Notes: generated from the letters alone by a model not told the origin. Counted from the stretch's first letter, positions 25,140 to 39,350 are shown. The stretch is 64,000 bases of DNA from Kofleriaceae bacterium (GCA_020633495.1 JACKDR010000012.1:1-64000); one strand, 5' to 3'. Program-made: numbers and translations.

Positions 25140-25884
25140 CTCCACCTTGTACCACGGCGATCCACCGCTCGCGGTCGACGTGGCGCTCGCGTTCGTCTTC
25201 GCGGTCGCGACCTTCCTGTCGATCGCGATGGCGACCGGCGGCTCGCTGCCCGCGGTCGCCGCGGCGCAGCTGATCGGCCTGGGCGCGATGCCGATCCTCA
25301 CCACCCGGGTCCGGCGCCGCCCGCTCGCCGACCTCGGCCTGATCGTGCCGCCGACGCGCGCGATCGCCGGCGCCGCGCTGATCGGGGTCGCGATCTGGTA
25401 CGTCGACCTGCGCCTGGTCGCGCCGCTGTCCCGCTGGCTCGGCGATCACGGCGAGTCGACCCGCGAGCTGTCGACCCTGGTCACGACCACGCCGATCGCG
25501 ACGATCGTGGTGCTGTCGGTGGTGCCCGGGCTGTGCGAGGAGCTGGCGTGCCGCGGCTTGCTCGGCCTGGGCCTGGCCGCCCGGCTCGGCGCCCCGCTGG
25601 CGATCGCCATCTCGGCCGCGGCGTTCGCGGCGCTCCACGTGTCGCTGGTGCGGGCGGCGCCGACCTTCCTGCTCGGCGTCATCCTGGGGATCGTCACGAT
25701 CCGGTCGCGCAGCGTGGTCCCGGCCATGCTGGCCCACGCCCTCAACAACCTGATCGCCCTGTCCCTGGCCGCGGGCTACCTGCGGCCGCTGTGGACCGCC
25801 ATCGAGGCCGGCCCGGACGTCGCCCTGGGGGTCGCGATCGGCCTGGTCACGGTCGGGATCGGGATCGCCTGGCGTCGTTCGTGA
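25114..25884 (+). CDS. CPBP-family intramembrane metalloprotease (CAAX protease-like)
   Basis: 256 residues from ATG 25114 (AAGG four bases upstream; TACATT at 25084-25089 may be its -10 element). Seven or eight hydrophobic segments are visible. The Abi/CPBP motifs are present: motif 1 LCEELACRGLLGLGL (EExxxR, ~140-150), motif 2 AFAALHVSLV (FxxxH) and motif 3 MLAHALNNL (HxxxN/B). The Glu, Arg and His residues form the metal site in the membrane. Bacterial members process prenylated or other small peptides, or act in immunity to bacteriocins. The substrate is unknown. Its first codons overlap the opposite-strand AgmX-like gene. Confidence 0.83.
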   Translation: MASPDQKRTSTLYHGDPPLAVDVALAFVFAVATFLSIAMATGGSLPAVAAAQLIGLGAMPILTTRVRRRPLADLGLIVPPTRAIAGAALIGVAIWYVDLRLVAPLSRWLGDHGESTRELSTLVTTTPIATIVVLSVVPGLCEELACRGLLGLGLAARLGAPLAIAISAAAFAALHVSLVRAAPTFLLGVILGIVTIRSRSVVPAMLAHALNNLIALSLAAGYLRPLWTAIEAGPDVALGVAIGLVTVGIGIAWRRS

Positions 25885-25918
25885 GGGTGCACACAGCACT
25901 TCCCCTTGTTGCGATCTT

Positions 25919-25927
25919 TGATACATT
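25919..25927 (+). promoter_or_regulatory. Extended -10 element 6 nt before a start codon
   Basis: TGa-TACATT ends six bases before GTG 25934 of the Crp/Fnr gene; no Shine-Dalgarno is present. A leaderless transcript is predicted. Confidence 0.55.
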
Positions 25928-25933
25928 TCGCGC

Positions 25934-26623
25934 GTGAACGACCTCAAGCGCGTGCTCTGGTATCTCAAGAAGATCCCGTTGCTCACCGAGCTGGGGCCCG
26001 AGGGCATGGCGCGGCTCGCCGAGCGCGTCGAGCAGCGCGAGGTCCGGCGGCGCGAGGTCGTCTACATGAACGGCGACCCCGGCGAGCACCTGTTCTTCGT
26101 CAACGGCGGCCGGGTCAAGGTCTCGAAGGTGACGCGGGACGGCAAGTCGCTGACCCTCTACTACTGCGGCCCCTCCGAGGTCTTCGGAGAGTCGTGCCTG
26201 CTCGACGGCGGCGCCCGCACCGAGATGGCGGAGGCGGTCGAGAACGCGATGCTCACCCAGATCGAGCGCGGCGACTTCGAGCGCCTGCTCGCCACCCACG
26301 CCTCGCTCGGCGCCTCGATGACCAAGGTCATGGTGGCGCGGCGGCGCGAGCTCGAGACCAAGGTCGAGGGCCTGGTGTTCCGCGACGTCACCTCCAAGCT
26401 CGCCGAGCTGCTGTGCAAGCTCGGCAACGAGTACGGCGTCGACGACGCGCGCGGCACGCTGGTCGCGCTCAAGATCACCCATCAGGAGCTGGCCAACCTG
26501 ATCGGCTCGACCCGCGAGACCGTGTCGCTGACCCTGTCGCAGTTCAAGAAGAAGAAGTTCATCTGCACCGAGGGGCGCAAGGTGATCATCAGCGACGCCG
26601 AGGGCCTGCGGGCCCTGTTCTAG
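25934..26623 (+). CDS. Crp/Fnr family transcriptional regulator
   Basis: 229 residues from GTG 25934. The N-terminal cyclic-nucleotide-type barrel (VYMNGDPGEHLFFVNGGRVKVSKVTRDGKSLTLYYCGPSEVFGE in part) is followed by the long dimerisation helix and a C-terminal winged helix (ITHQELANLIGSTRETVSLTLSQFKKKKFI), which holds the typical Ser-Thr-Arg-Glu-Thr-Val recognition helix. No N-terminal Cys cluster is seen, so it is not an oxygen-sensing [4Fe-4S] Fnr. The barrel has an FGES-type segment but not the full cAMP-binding signature; the effector is open. Its 3' end faces pdxA with a 10-bp gap. Confidence 0.9.
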   Translation: MNDLKRVLWYLKKIPLLTELGPEGMARLAERVEQREVRRREVVYMNGDPGEHLFFVNGGRVKVSKVTRDGKSLTLYYCGPSEVFGESCLLDGGARTEMAEAVENAMLTQIERGDFERLLATHASLGASMTKVMVARRRELETKVEGLVFRDVTSKLAELLCKLGNEYGVDDARGTLVALKITHQELANLIGSTRETVSLTLSQFKKKKFICTEGRKVIISDAEGLRALF

Positions 26624-26633
26624 GCGCGGGTCG

Positions 26634-27626
26634 TCACGGCGCGCGCCCCGCGCGCCGCGCGACGACGTCCAGCGCGAGGCGCAGCGCGGCCACGCAGCTC
26701 GCCGGCCGGACCCGGCCGGTGCCGGCGATGTCGTACGCGGTGCCATGGTCGGGCGAGGTCCGGACGATCGGCAGCCCCAGCGTCACGTTGACCGCGTCCT
26801 CGAAGTCGAGGCACTTCACCGGGATCAGCGCCTGGTCGTGGTACATCGCGACCAGCCCGTCCCAGCGCCCGGTCGCGGCGTCGCGGAACGCGGCGTCGGG
26901 CACCAGCGGCCCGCCCAGCGTCGCGGCGACGCCGTCGGCGGCGAGCGCCGCGGCGGCGGCCTCGACCGCGGGCCCGATGACCTCGAGCTCGTCGCGGCCG
27001 AGCAGCCCGCCCTCGCCGGCGTGCGGGTTGAGCCCGACCACGCCGACGCGGGGCGCCGCGATCCCGTGATCGCGGATCAGCGCGTCGGCGAACAACCGGG
27101 TCACCGCGACCAGGCCGTCGACGGTGAGCGCGCCGGGCACCGCCGCCAGCGGCACGTGCACCGTCGCCAGCACGACGCGCAGGCGCGGCCCGGCGAACAT
27201 CATCGCGACCCGCGGCGCGCCCAGCCGCGCCGCCAGCATCTCGGTGTGGCCGGGGAAGTCGAAGCCGGCGCGCCGCGCCCAGGTCTTGGAGATCGGCGCC
27301 GTGACCAGCGCCGCGACCTCGCCGCGCCGCGCCGCGGCGACCGCGGCCTCGAGCCACGCGACCTGGGCCGCGCCGCCAGCCTCGGACGGCTGGCCCGGCG
27401 CCACCGGGGCCGGCAGCGCGCCCTCGATGGTGACCGCGGGCACGGCGACGCCCATCGCCGCGGCGCCCCGCGCCAGCACCTCCGGATCGCCGAACACCTT
27501 GATCCTGCGCAGGACCTGGGCCGGCTGCCCGGCCAGCGCCGCGGCCACGACCTCGGGGCCGACGCCCGCCGGATCGCCGAGGGTGACTGCCAGGGCTGGT
27601 TCGTCCGTCGAAGCGGTGCGGGTCAC
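26634..27626 (-). CDS. pdxA: 4-hydroxythreonine-4-phosphate dehydrogenase PdxA
   Basis: 330 residues from GTG 27626; a TG-TACGGT element ends five bases upstream. It catalyses NAD-dependent oxidation of 4-phosphohydroxy-L-threonine in vitamin B6 synthesis. Visible signatures: VTLGDPAGVGPEV at the N terminus, ALVTAPISKTWARRAGFDFPGHTEML (His/Lys site, ~110-135), VGLNPHAGEGGLLGRDE (~200-216), and the metal/phosphate region GLVAMYHDQALIPVKCLDF with GLPIVRTSPDHGTAYDIAG near the C terminus. Length and motif order are normal. No other pyridoxine gene is adjacent. It is convergent with the Crp/Fnr gene and divergent from the DUF3108 lipoprotein. Confidence 0.93.
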   Translation of the reverse strand: MTRTASTDEPALAVTLGDPAGVGPEVVAAALAGQPAQVLRRIKVFGDPEVLARGAAAMGVAVPAVTIEGALPAPVAPGQPSEAGGAAQVAWLEAAVAAARRGEVAALVTAPISKTWARRAGFDFPGHTEMLAARLGAPRVAMMFAGPRLRVVLATVHVPLAAVPGALTVDGLVAVTRLFADALIRDHGIAAPRVGVVGLNPHAGEGGLLGRDELEVIGPAVEAAAAALAADGVAATLGGPLVPDAAFRDAATGRWDGLVAMYHDQALIPVKCLDFEDAVNVTLGLPIVRTSPDHGTAYDIAGTGRVRPASCVAALRLALDVVARRAGRAP

Positions 27627-27689
27627 GCCCGACCGTACACCGGGCGACGACTGCTTGCCGACGACCACGACATGCCGCCATCCTGGATC

Positions 27690-28523
27690 ATGGGCCTTCG
27701 CATCACGCTCGGCTGCCTGGTGACCGCCACGCTCGCGGCGTGCGGCGGCGCCGCTCCCGGCCTGGCCGGCGGCGACGTCCCGCTGGTCGCCGCGGCCGCG
27801 ACGCCGGCGCCCACCGGCGGCGAGCTCGGCCTGCACCCGGGCGAGCGCATGACCTTCGAGGTCGCGCTCGCCGGCGTGCCGGTGGCCCAGGCCGCGCTCG
27901 CGGTCGGCGACATCGGCGACGTCGACGGCCGCCGCGCGATCGTCGTCAGCTCGTCGATGACCACCGCCGACGCCTTCCGCTGGGTCAAGGACGTCCGCGA
28001 CGACCTGACCTCGACGATCGACTGCGACTCCGGCCTGCCGCTGACGATCCTCGCCGACGTCAAGTTCGGCGACAAGCTCTACCACGCCGACGGCACCTTC
28101 GACGCCAGCGCCGTCGAGCTGGTGTGGGACCGGCGCGACGGCGTCACCCGCCACACCCACTACGACTTCGGCGACGTGCCCGCCCACGACGCCCACTCGG
28201 CGATGGCGGCGATGCGGACCTGGGAGGGCGAGCCCGGCGAGGCCCGCACCGTCTACATCGTCGGCGGCCGCCGCATCTGGCAGACCCAGATGACCTGGGT
28301 CGGCCGCGAGACCATCGGCACCCGCCTCGGCAACCAGCCCGCGGTCCGCCTCGACGGCATCTCGGTGCGCGTCGATCCCCGGCTCCACGCCGAGGCCGGC
28401 AAGCCGCCGCGCACCTACTCGGTGTGGCTGTCCGACGACGGCGATCGCGCGCCGCTGCGGGTGGTCGCCAGCACCGAGCTCGGCGACGTCACGATCGAGC
28501 TGACCGGCTACGAGCGGCCGTAG
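27690..28523 (+). CDS. DUF3108 family lipoprotein
   Basis: 277 residues from ATG 27690, giving a clean lipoprotein signal MGLRITLGCLVTATLAAC (Cys18). An ATG at 27672 would add six residues. A TTGCCG (27655-27660) and CATCCT (27679-27684) pair with 18-bp spacing ends five bases before 27690, supporting this start and a leaderless transcript. The mature region (GERMTFEVALAGVPVAQAALAVGDIGDVDGRRAIVVSSSMTTAD in part; FRWVKDVRDDLTSTID) resembles DUF3108, a beta-barrel-like periplasmic domain thought to be lipocalin-like. A C-terminal VWLSDDGDRAPLRVV segment is usual for the family. It probably binds a lipid or acts in envelope assembly. Confidence 0.8.
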   Translation: MGLRITLGCLVTATLAACGGAAPGLAGGDVPLVAAAATPAPTGGELGLHPGERMTFEVALAGVPVAQAALAVGDIGDVDGRRAIVVSSSMTTADAFRWVKDVRDDLTSTIDCDSGLPLTILADVKFGDKLYHADGTFDASAVELVWDRRDGVTRHTHYDFGDVPAHDAHSAMAAMRTWEGEPGEARTVYIVGGRRIWQTQMTWVGRETIGTRLGNQPAVRLDGISVRVDPRLHAEAGKPPRTYSVWLSDDGDRAPLRVVASTELGDVTIELTGYERP

Positions 28524-28546
28524 CCGCGCGGCCGCGCCGCGGCCGG

Positions 28547-29773
<1,227 letters not shown>

Positions 29774-29775
29774 CG

Positions 29776-30735
29776 TCACAACCAGTTGCGGCGGAACCAC
29801 TCCATCAGGCCCGCGGGGATGAGCACCATCGTCACCAGCACCAGCGCGAAGATGCCGGTCGAATGGTACGGCAGGTCGTCGAAGTTCTGGCCGAAGAAGC
29901 CGACGATGAACGACAGCGGCAGGAACACCGCGCTGACGATCGCCAGCCGCTTCATGACCTCGTTGGTGCGCTGGGCCTGGACCGCGCCGTGGGCGTCGAC
30001 GATCGTCGACGCGACCTCGCGGGCGTCCTCGACCATCTCGGCGAGGCGGCCGACGTGATCGGCGGCGTCGCGGAAGTGCAGCACGGCGCGCGGCGACAGC
30101 CGCGGATCGTTGCGGCGGTGCAGGGTGCCGAGGGTGTCGCGCAGCGGCCGCAGCACCCGGCGGGCGCCGGTGATCGTGCGCTTGAGGCGGAGCACCTCGC
30201 CGAGATCGACGTCGCGGCTCTCGGCGATCTGGGCCAGCTCGATGTCGTCGAGCGACGCCGTGATCGCCGCGACCAGGGGCTCGGCGGCGCCGAGCATCGC
30301 GGCGACCGTGCGGTACAGCGCCCAGCTGGCGCCGCGGCCGAGCACGGTCGGGTCGGCGACGGCGGCGCGCCACACGTCGTCCTGCGCCGGCAGCGGATTG
30401 TCGTGCACCGTGACCAGGTAGCTGTCACCGAGGAAGGCGTGGATCTCGTGGATCTGGATCGCGACCTCGGGATCCGACGACGGCGTGAACGCGTGGATCA
30501 CCGCGAACAGGTACTTGCCGTAGTCGTCGAGCTTGGACTGCAGGCCGTAGCGAGCGCAGTCGTCGATCGCGAGCGGGTCGAAGCCGAACCGGTCCTGCAG
30601 CAGCGTCAGCCCGGCCGGCTCGGGCGCGAGCAGGTCGATCCACCGGATCGTGCCCCGGGGCGGCGGCGCGACCCCCGCGTCGTCGTCGCGCTCGGCAGGC
30701 ACGCCCTCGGTCGGGAGGTCGAGGACCCGGAACAC
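29776..30735 (-). CDS. CorA family magnesium/divalent cation transporter
   Basis: 319 residues from GTG 30735. The long cytoplasmic N-terminal domain (IRWIDLLAPEPAGLTLLQDRFGFDPLAIDDC in part; HEIHAFLGDSYLVTVHD) is typical, as is the stalk helix. Two C-terminal transmembrane helices frame the pore signature, which here reads FFGQNF instead of the canonical YGMNF. GxN is retained but Met is replaced by Gln, a variation seen in CorA-like and ZntB-like transporters, so ion preference is uncertain. The C terminus (MEWFRRNWL) is the usual basic tail. It is the first gene of an operon with the PP2C phosphatase. Confidence 0.87.
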   Translation of the reverse strand: MFRVLDLPTEGVPAERDDDAGVAPPPRGTIRWIDLLAPEPAGLTLLQDRFGFDPLAIDDCARYGLQSKLDDYGKYLFAVIHAFTPSSDPEVAIQIHEIHAFLGDSYLVTVHDNPLPAQDDVWRAAVADPTVLGRGASWALYRTVAAMLGAAEPLVAAITASLDDIELAQIAESRDVDLGEVLRLKRTITGARRVLRPLRDTLGTLHRRNDPRLSPRAVLHFRDAADHVGRLAEMVEDAREVASTIVDAHGAVQAQRTNEVMKRLAIVSAVFLPLSFIVGFFGQNFDDLPYHSTGIFALVLVTMVLIPAGLMEWFRRNWL

Positions 30736-30741
30736 CGGGTC

Positions 30742-30747
30742 ATGATA
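30742..30747 (-). promoter_or_regulatory. -10 element 6 nt before a start codon
   Basis: On the minus strand TATCAT ends six bases before GTG 30735 of the corA-type gene. No ribosome binding site is present; leaderless transcription is predicted. Confidence 0.55.
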
Positions 30748-30757
30748 TCCCGCGGCG

Positions 30758-31459
<702 letters not shown>

Positions 31460-31610
31460 GTGCCTCAATGGACCCCGAGTTGACCCACTGCGTCAAGCGA
31501 GGAGCGATCTGAGTCACCTTCGGTTCGACGCGGGAGTCTTCGTCGAGGACGACCCTGGCGCCACCTGGGCTGTTGCCAGGGTCGCCGCCTGTGTAAGAAT
31601 CTTCTTCCAG

Positions 31611-32819
<1,209 letters not shown>

Positions 32820-32913
32820 CCGGCGACGCGCCGGCGCGTCACGTGGGGCACCACGCGGCGCGCCGAGGCCGCGCCGCCTCGACGACGCGCCGCGAGTCAG
32901 GCGGACCGGCCGA

Positions 32914-32943
32914 TTGACCGTGGCGGCTCGCCGTCCGTAGACT
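32914..32943 (+). promoter_or_regulatory. Sigma70-type promoter, leaderless
   Basis: TTGACC (32914-32919), an 18-bp spacer, then TAGACT (32938-32943), which ends six bases before ATG 32950. This is the clearest full promoter in the window; its expected start point coincides with the A of the start codon. Confidence 0.65.
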
Positions 32944-32949
32944 GGTCCC

Positions 32950-33324
32950 ATGCTCACGCCCGACCAGACCGATCAGCTGCGGGCGCACCTGGAGGCCGAG
33001 CTCAGCCGCCTGGTGGCCGCGGCGACCAGCGCCCTCGACTTCACGATGGACCGCGATCGCGACCGCATCGGCCGCGACTCGATGGACGACGCCACCGAGG
33101 AGGAGCTGTACTCGACCAAGCTCCGCCTCCACGACCGCGAGTCGCGCCTGGTCGGCAAGATCCGCGCGGCGATGAAGCGCCTCGCCGACGGCGCGATCGA
33201 CGAGTGCGAGGAGTGCGCCGAGCCCATCGGCTTCAAGCGGCTGATGGCGCGGCCGGTGACCACGCTGTGCTTCGAGTGCAAGTCGGCGCGCGAGCAGGTC
33301 GAGGCCGAAGAGAGCAACGAGTAG
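32950..33324 (+). CDS. DksA/TraR C4-type zinc finger protein
   Basis: 124 residues from ATG 32950. A helical N-terminal hairpin (TDQLRAHLEAELSRLVAAA; DDATEEELYSTKLRLHDRE) is followed by the C4 zinc finger CEECAEPIGFKRLMARPVTTLCFEC. This is the layout of the DksA/TraR family, whose coiled coil enters the RNA polymerase secondary channel and modulates promoter opening, often with ppGpp. The coiled-coil tip has Asp residues (SALDFTMDRDRDR), as needed for DksA activity, but true DksA identity is not certain. It is monocistronic. Confidence 0.9.
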   Translation: MLTPDQTDQLRAHLEAELSRLVAAATSALDFTMDRDRDRIGRDSMDDATEEELYSTKLRLHDRESRLVGKIRAAMKRLADGAIDECEECAEPIGFKRLMARPVTTLCFECKSAREQVEAEESNE

Positions 33325-33456
33325 CGGCCGGCGCGCCCGCGCGCCGAGCCTCCTCCGACGCGGCGACCCGCCGCTCGGTCCGGGCCCATCCGATCCCGCC
33401 GGGATCACGTCGGGTGGCAGCCTGGGGACGATGTAGGAGAAACCGGGTCCGGCCTT

Positions 33457-33486
33457 TTGCGACGCCGGCTTGGCCTCTGGTACAGT
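33457..33486 (+). promoter_or_regulatory. Sigma70-type promoter with extended -10
   Basis: TTGCGA (33457-33462), an 18-bp spacer ending in TGg, then TACAGT (33481-33486). The kinase ATG at 33505 would have a leader of about a dozen bases with no strong Shine-Dalgarno. Confidence 0.5.
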
Positions 33487-33504
33487 GATCCCTGCTCCGC
33501 GGCC

Positions 33505-34896
<1,392 letters not shown>

Positions 34897-34910
34897 GCCG
34901 CGCCGCTTCC

Positions 34911-34987
34911 GGTTCCGGTTCCGGTTCCGGTTCCGGTTCCGTGCCCGTGCCCGTGCCCGTGCCCGTGCCTGTGCCCGATCCGGTCCC
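34911..34987. repeat. Compound hexanucleotide array (GGTTCC)x5(GTGCCC)x6 plus flank
   Basis: Five GGTTCC units (34911-34940) pass without a phase break into six GTGCCC-type units (34941-34976; the fifth is GTGCCT). The flank GATCCGGTCCC (34977-34987) follows, identical to that at 8880-8890. The array lies between convergent genes, 14 bp after the kinase stop. Confidence 0.9.
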
Positions 34988-35011
34988 CTCCCCTCGCTCG
35001 CCGGCCGCGGC

Positions 35012-38000
35012 CTACAGCTTCGCGAGCAGCTTCTTGGCCTCGGGCGCCAGGTCGCTGGTCGGCACCCGCTGCAGGAAGGTCTCGAGCGCCTTGCGCGCCA
35101 GCTTCTTCTGCCGGGACTGCGCGGCGGCGGCGCCGAGCTCGAACCAGGCCTCGTCGGCGGCGGGATCGAGCCTGGTCACCTTCTCCCAGCTCGCGGCCGC
35201 GGCCTTGAACTGGCCGCGCTCGGAGTCGATCGTCCCCAGCAGGGCGTGGGCGTCGACGAGGTTGGGATCGAGCTGCAGCGCCTGCACCGCCAGCGGCCGC
35301 GCCTTGTCGGCGTCGCCGTCGTAGTAGGTCGTGCGCGCCAGCCAGTAGGTCGCCTCGGCGATCCACCGCGGCGCCGCCTTCTCGCGCTCGAGCTGGTCCT
35401 TGGCCTTGACGAAGGCCTCGCGGGCCTCGCCGAGGGCGTCGAAGTAGAGCCGGACCCGGCCGACCGCGAGCTGCATCTCGGGCCGGCCGGCGAACCGCTT
35501 CATGACGTCCTCGAGGACGCGGCGGGCGCTGGCGCCGTCGTCGGCGCCGAGGTGGGCGTCGATCAGCAAGAGCCGGGTCTCGCCGTCGCCGGGCTCGAGG
35601 CTGGCGGCGCGCTCGAGGGCCTCGATCGCGACCGGCAGCACCCGCTGGCGCAGGGCCAGGCGGCCGCGCTCGCGCTGGATCAGCCAGCGCGGCGCGTCGG
35701 GGGCGGCCTCGGCCTGCTCGAGCAGCGCCTTGGCGCCGTCGAGATCGCCGGTGAGGACGTGGACCCGCGCGGTCTCGACCAGGACCCGCCCGTCGGTGGG
35801 GGCGTCCGCGCGCAGCTTGTCCAGCGACTCGCGGGCGCCGGCCGCGTCGCCGGTGTCGATCGCCAGCTCGGCGGCCTCGAGCCGCGCCTCGGTGGTGCGC
35901 GGCGATCGCTCGATCGCCTTGGCGTAGGCGGCGCGCGCCGCCCGCGGGTTGCCGGCGTCGCGCTCGAGGCGCGCGGTCTCGAGCCAGGCCTCGCCGGCCA
36001 GCGGCGACGCGACGTCGTCCCGGGTCAGCGTCGCCAGCACGGTGCGCGCGCGATCGAGCTCGCCGACGCCGCGCAGCGCCGCCGCGTAGGTGATCGCCAG
36101 CGGCCCGGCGCCGTCCTCGCGGTAGTGGCGCTCGAGCAGCCCGACCGCGGCGCGGGCGTTGCCGGCGCGCAGGTCGACCTCGGCGCGCGCGACCAGCGCC
36201 GGCTCGAGATCCGGCGCCAGCGCCAGCGCGGCGTCGAGATCCGCGGTCGCGGGATCGACCTGCCCCTGGGCCAGGCGGGCGCGCCCGCGCAGGGCCAGCG
36301 CCTCGGGGCGGCCGGCCAGATCGCCGGCGGGCTCGAGCTCGACCAGGGCCCGGGCCGCGTCGCCGTCGGCGAGCGCGACCTCGGCGGCGGCGACGTGCAC
36401 CGCGGCCGCCGCCGGCCACGCCTTGGTGGCGCGCTCGGCCTCGGCGCGCGCCGCCGCGACGTCGCCCAGCGCCAGCAGCACGTCGATCTCGGCGACCGCG
36501 AAGTCGCGGTCGACGACGTCGCCGCGCGCGCGCACGCTCGAGGCGCGCCGCGCCGCCGCGGCATCGCCGAGCATGACCTGGACCTCGGCCAGGGCCAGCG
36601 CCGCCCACGCGGCGCGGCTCGGCGACACGCCCAGCGCCTGCTCGTCGATGGGCCAGGCGCTCTCGGCGAGCAGGGCCTCCAGCGCGGCGACCGCGTCGCC
36701 GACCGCCTCAGGCTTGCCGCGCGCCGCGGCCAGGCGGGCCCGGCGACCACCGCCGCCGGGTGCCCCGGCACGTCGGCGAGCACCAGGTCGAGGGCGGCGC
36801 GCGCCGACGGCCAGTCGCGGGCGCCGGCCTGGGCGGCGGCGAGGCCGAGCAGGTACGCGGGGCGCGCGCCGGCGGCGCGGGCGCGATCGAAGGCGGCGAT
36901 CGCGTCGGCCCAGCGCTCGCCGATCAGCGCAGCGCGCCCGGCCAGGTACGCGGCGGCGGCGCTGCCCGGCTCGGCCTCGGCGAGCGCGGCGGCCTCGGCG
37001 TCGACCTGGGCGCCGTCGCCGTCGAGCATCGCCAGGTAGGCGCGCGCGATCCGCGCCTCGGGCTCGCGCGACTCGCCGAGCGCGGCGACCGCGGCGCGCG
37101 CGACCTCGACGTCGTCGCCGAAGTCGGCGGCGAGCACCGCCTCGGCGTGGGCGAGCGCGGCGCGGTTGCGCGTCGTGCCCTGGGCGTCGACGATCCCGGC
37201 GAGGATGTCGCGGGCCTGGCGCCAGCCGCGCCAGGTGTCGGCGCGGGCCGCGGCGTCGGCCTGGCGGCGCGCGTCGGCGACCTGCCGGTCGAGGCGCATC
37301 GCCCGGATCCGGAAGCCACCGTAGACGCCGCCGCCGATCACGCCCAGCGCCAGCACCGCCGACAGGATCAGCTTGACCCGCGACCGCCGCGGCGGCCGCA
37401 CCACGCGGCCCCCCGGATCGGTCGCGACCTTGCGGGTGCGCTCGGCGCGCGGCCGCAGGTCGTCGCCGGGCGCCGCGGCGCCCACCGAGGGATCGGCGCG
37501 GCGCGCGCCCTCGGCGTCGAGGAGGATGCCGGTCGACGGATCGGCGCGGCGCGGCTTGTCGGCCTCGACCGGCAGGCGGGCGTCGGGATCGAGGCCGAGG
37601 CCGGCCCGGATCATGCGCATGTCCTCGCCCGGCCGCGCCGGCCGCAGCGCGCCCCGGTTGCCGACGACCTCGGCGGGGCGGGCCTGCAGGGTCGGCGCCG
37701 GCCCGGTCGGCGCCGGCGCCCGCAGCGGGATCTCGGCGGCCGCGACCGAGGCGCCCGGCGGGCCGCCGCCGGGCAGCTCGCCGAGCAGGGCGTCGAGCAC
37801 GCCGGTGGCGTCGTCCTCGGGGAACATCGCGCCCAGATCGGGCCCGGCGGAGCCGCGCCGCGACCCGGCGCGGGCGCCGGGCCGGCCGGCGACGGTCTCG
37901 CGGCTGCTGCCGCCGAGATCGATCGAGCGCGAGCCCGACGGATCGAGCAGCTCGTCGGCGTCGAGGACGTCGTCGTCGGCGACCTCGACCAGGTCGTCGT

Positions 38001-38649
38001 CGACCAGCACCGAGGTCCGGCCCGACGGCGACGGCGGATCGATGACGTCGCCGAGGTCGTCGTCGACCAGCTCGATGCCCGACTCCTCGGGATCGATCTC
38101 GACCGTGCCGGTGCGCTCGAACGGCGCGCTCGCGGCGCCGGGGATGGCGTCGACCTGGGTCGGGCGGGTGAAGCTCTGCGAGCCCGGGGCGCCGTGGTGC
38201 GGCAGCAGGCCGTCGCGGACGCCGCGGTGGGTCGGGTAGTGCTTGGTCTGGGGATCGCCGTCGGCGCCCGACGGCAGCCGGTTGCCGCCGCTGGCGATCG
38301 CCAGGTCGGTCTCGGCGACCAGCGCCGCGATGCTGGGATCGCCGGGTGCCAGGGCCCGGGCCTGCATCAGGACCTCGCGGGCGGCGTGGACGTCGCCCTT
38401 GCGCAGCAGCGCCTCGCCCTTGAGGCCGTGGGCGGCGGCGAGGTGGCTGTCGAGCTCGAGCGCGACGCGCATCTCGGCCAGCACCTCGTCGTAGCGACGC
38501 AGGGCGAGCAGGGCCTGGGCCAGGATCAGACGGGCGTCGATCGCGGTCGGCCTGCCGAGCAGGCCGAGGCGACAGACCTTGACCGCCTCCTGGTAGTTGC
38601 CCGCGGCGACCAGGGCTTGGCCCCGGTTGACGAAGTCGGTGGGCGGCAC
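35012..38649 (-). pseudogene. TPR-repeat membrane protein interrupted by one frameshift
   Basis: Read as one protein of ~1210 residues from GTG 38649. The N terminus has TPR repeats (FVNRGQALVAAGNYQEAVKV; ARLILAQALLALRRYDEVLAEM). A long acidic, low-complexity region follows (~150-430), then one transmembrane helix (VKLILSAVLALGVIGGGVYGG, ~440-460), then many TPRs to the C terminus (LVETARVHVLTGDLDGAKALLEQAEA). The frame breaks near 36738-36745 (GCCGGGCCCGCC), where one base seems missing; the downstream frame continues as ARLAAARGKPEAVGDAV and is then intact to 35012. This is likely a sequencing error. The gene probably scaffolds an envelope complex. TAACAT at 38660-38665 is a -10 candidate; the hexamer array lies just upstream of it. 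Confidence 0.75.
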
Positions 38650-38675
38650 CTCGTCGCCGATGTTACCTCATCCCG

Positions 38676-38771
38676 CCCGCACCCGTGCCCGTGCCCACCC
38701 CCGTGCCCGTGCCCGTGCCCGTGCCCGTGCCCGTGCCCACCCCCGTGCCCGTGCCCGTGCCCGTGCCCGTC
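38676..38771. repeat. Hexanucleotide array, 16 units (CCCGTG with CCCACC variants)
   Basis: Sixteen six-base units run without phase break: CCCGCA, two CCCGTG, CCCACC, six CCCGTG, CCCACC, four CCCGTG, CCCGTC. It lies between the lipoprotein stop (38776) and the TPR gene start, only ten bases from that gene's candidate -10 hexamer, so its -35 region would fall inside the array. Confidence 0.92.
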
Positions 38772-38775
38772 ATAC

Positions 38776-39350
38776 TCAGCGGTTCGCCGACGCGGTCCGC
38801 GCGTCGCTGACGTCGACCGTGTCCACCTCGCCCACCTCGCCCTCACGGACCTCGCCCCCGCCCGACTCGTCGGCGTCGTTCTGATCCTCCGACTCCGGCT
38901 CCGGCTCGGCCAGCCCGGGCATCTCCTCGCCGCGGACCCGGCGCTCGTCGACCATCAGCCAGGCCTTGCCGCTGCGCTGCCAGCGCTGCAGCGCCTGGGT
39001 GTGCTGGACCGTACCGACCGAGTCGAGGAACCAGCTGTACTTGATCTGGACCCGGGCCTGGTCCTCGGTCACCTGCTCGACCTTGACGACGTCCCACTCG
39101 CTGATGTGCAGGTCGTCGGCCAGCTCGTCGCGCTCGTCGACGAAGTCGGGGCGCTCGGCGGGCGGCACCCGCGACGCCGCGGCCGCGAAGCGGCCCCAGC
39201 GCACGCCGTCGTTGTAGGTCAGGACCGAGTCCATCAGCTCCTCGCCCCGCTTGGGCGCGGCGCCGCAGCCGGCGCCCAGCGCCGGCACGATCAGCGCCAG
39301 GCCGAGGCCCAGCGCCAGGGACGTCATCAGGCTCGCGCGCGCGGTCGTGC

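Noticed and set aside
38676..38771. CRISPR array
   Set aside because: Units are six bases with no spacers and no cas genes nearby; it is a simple-sequence array.
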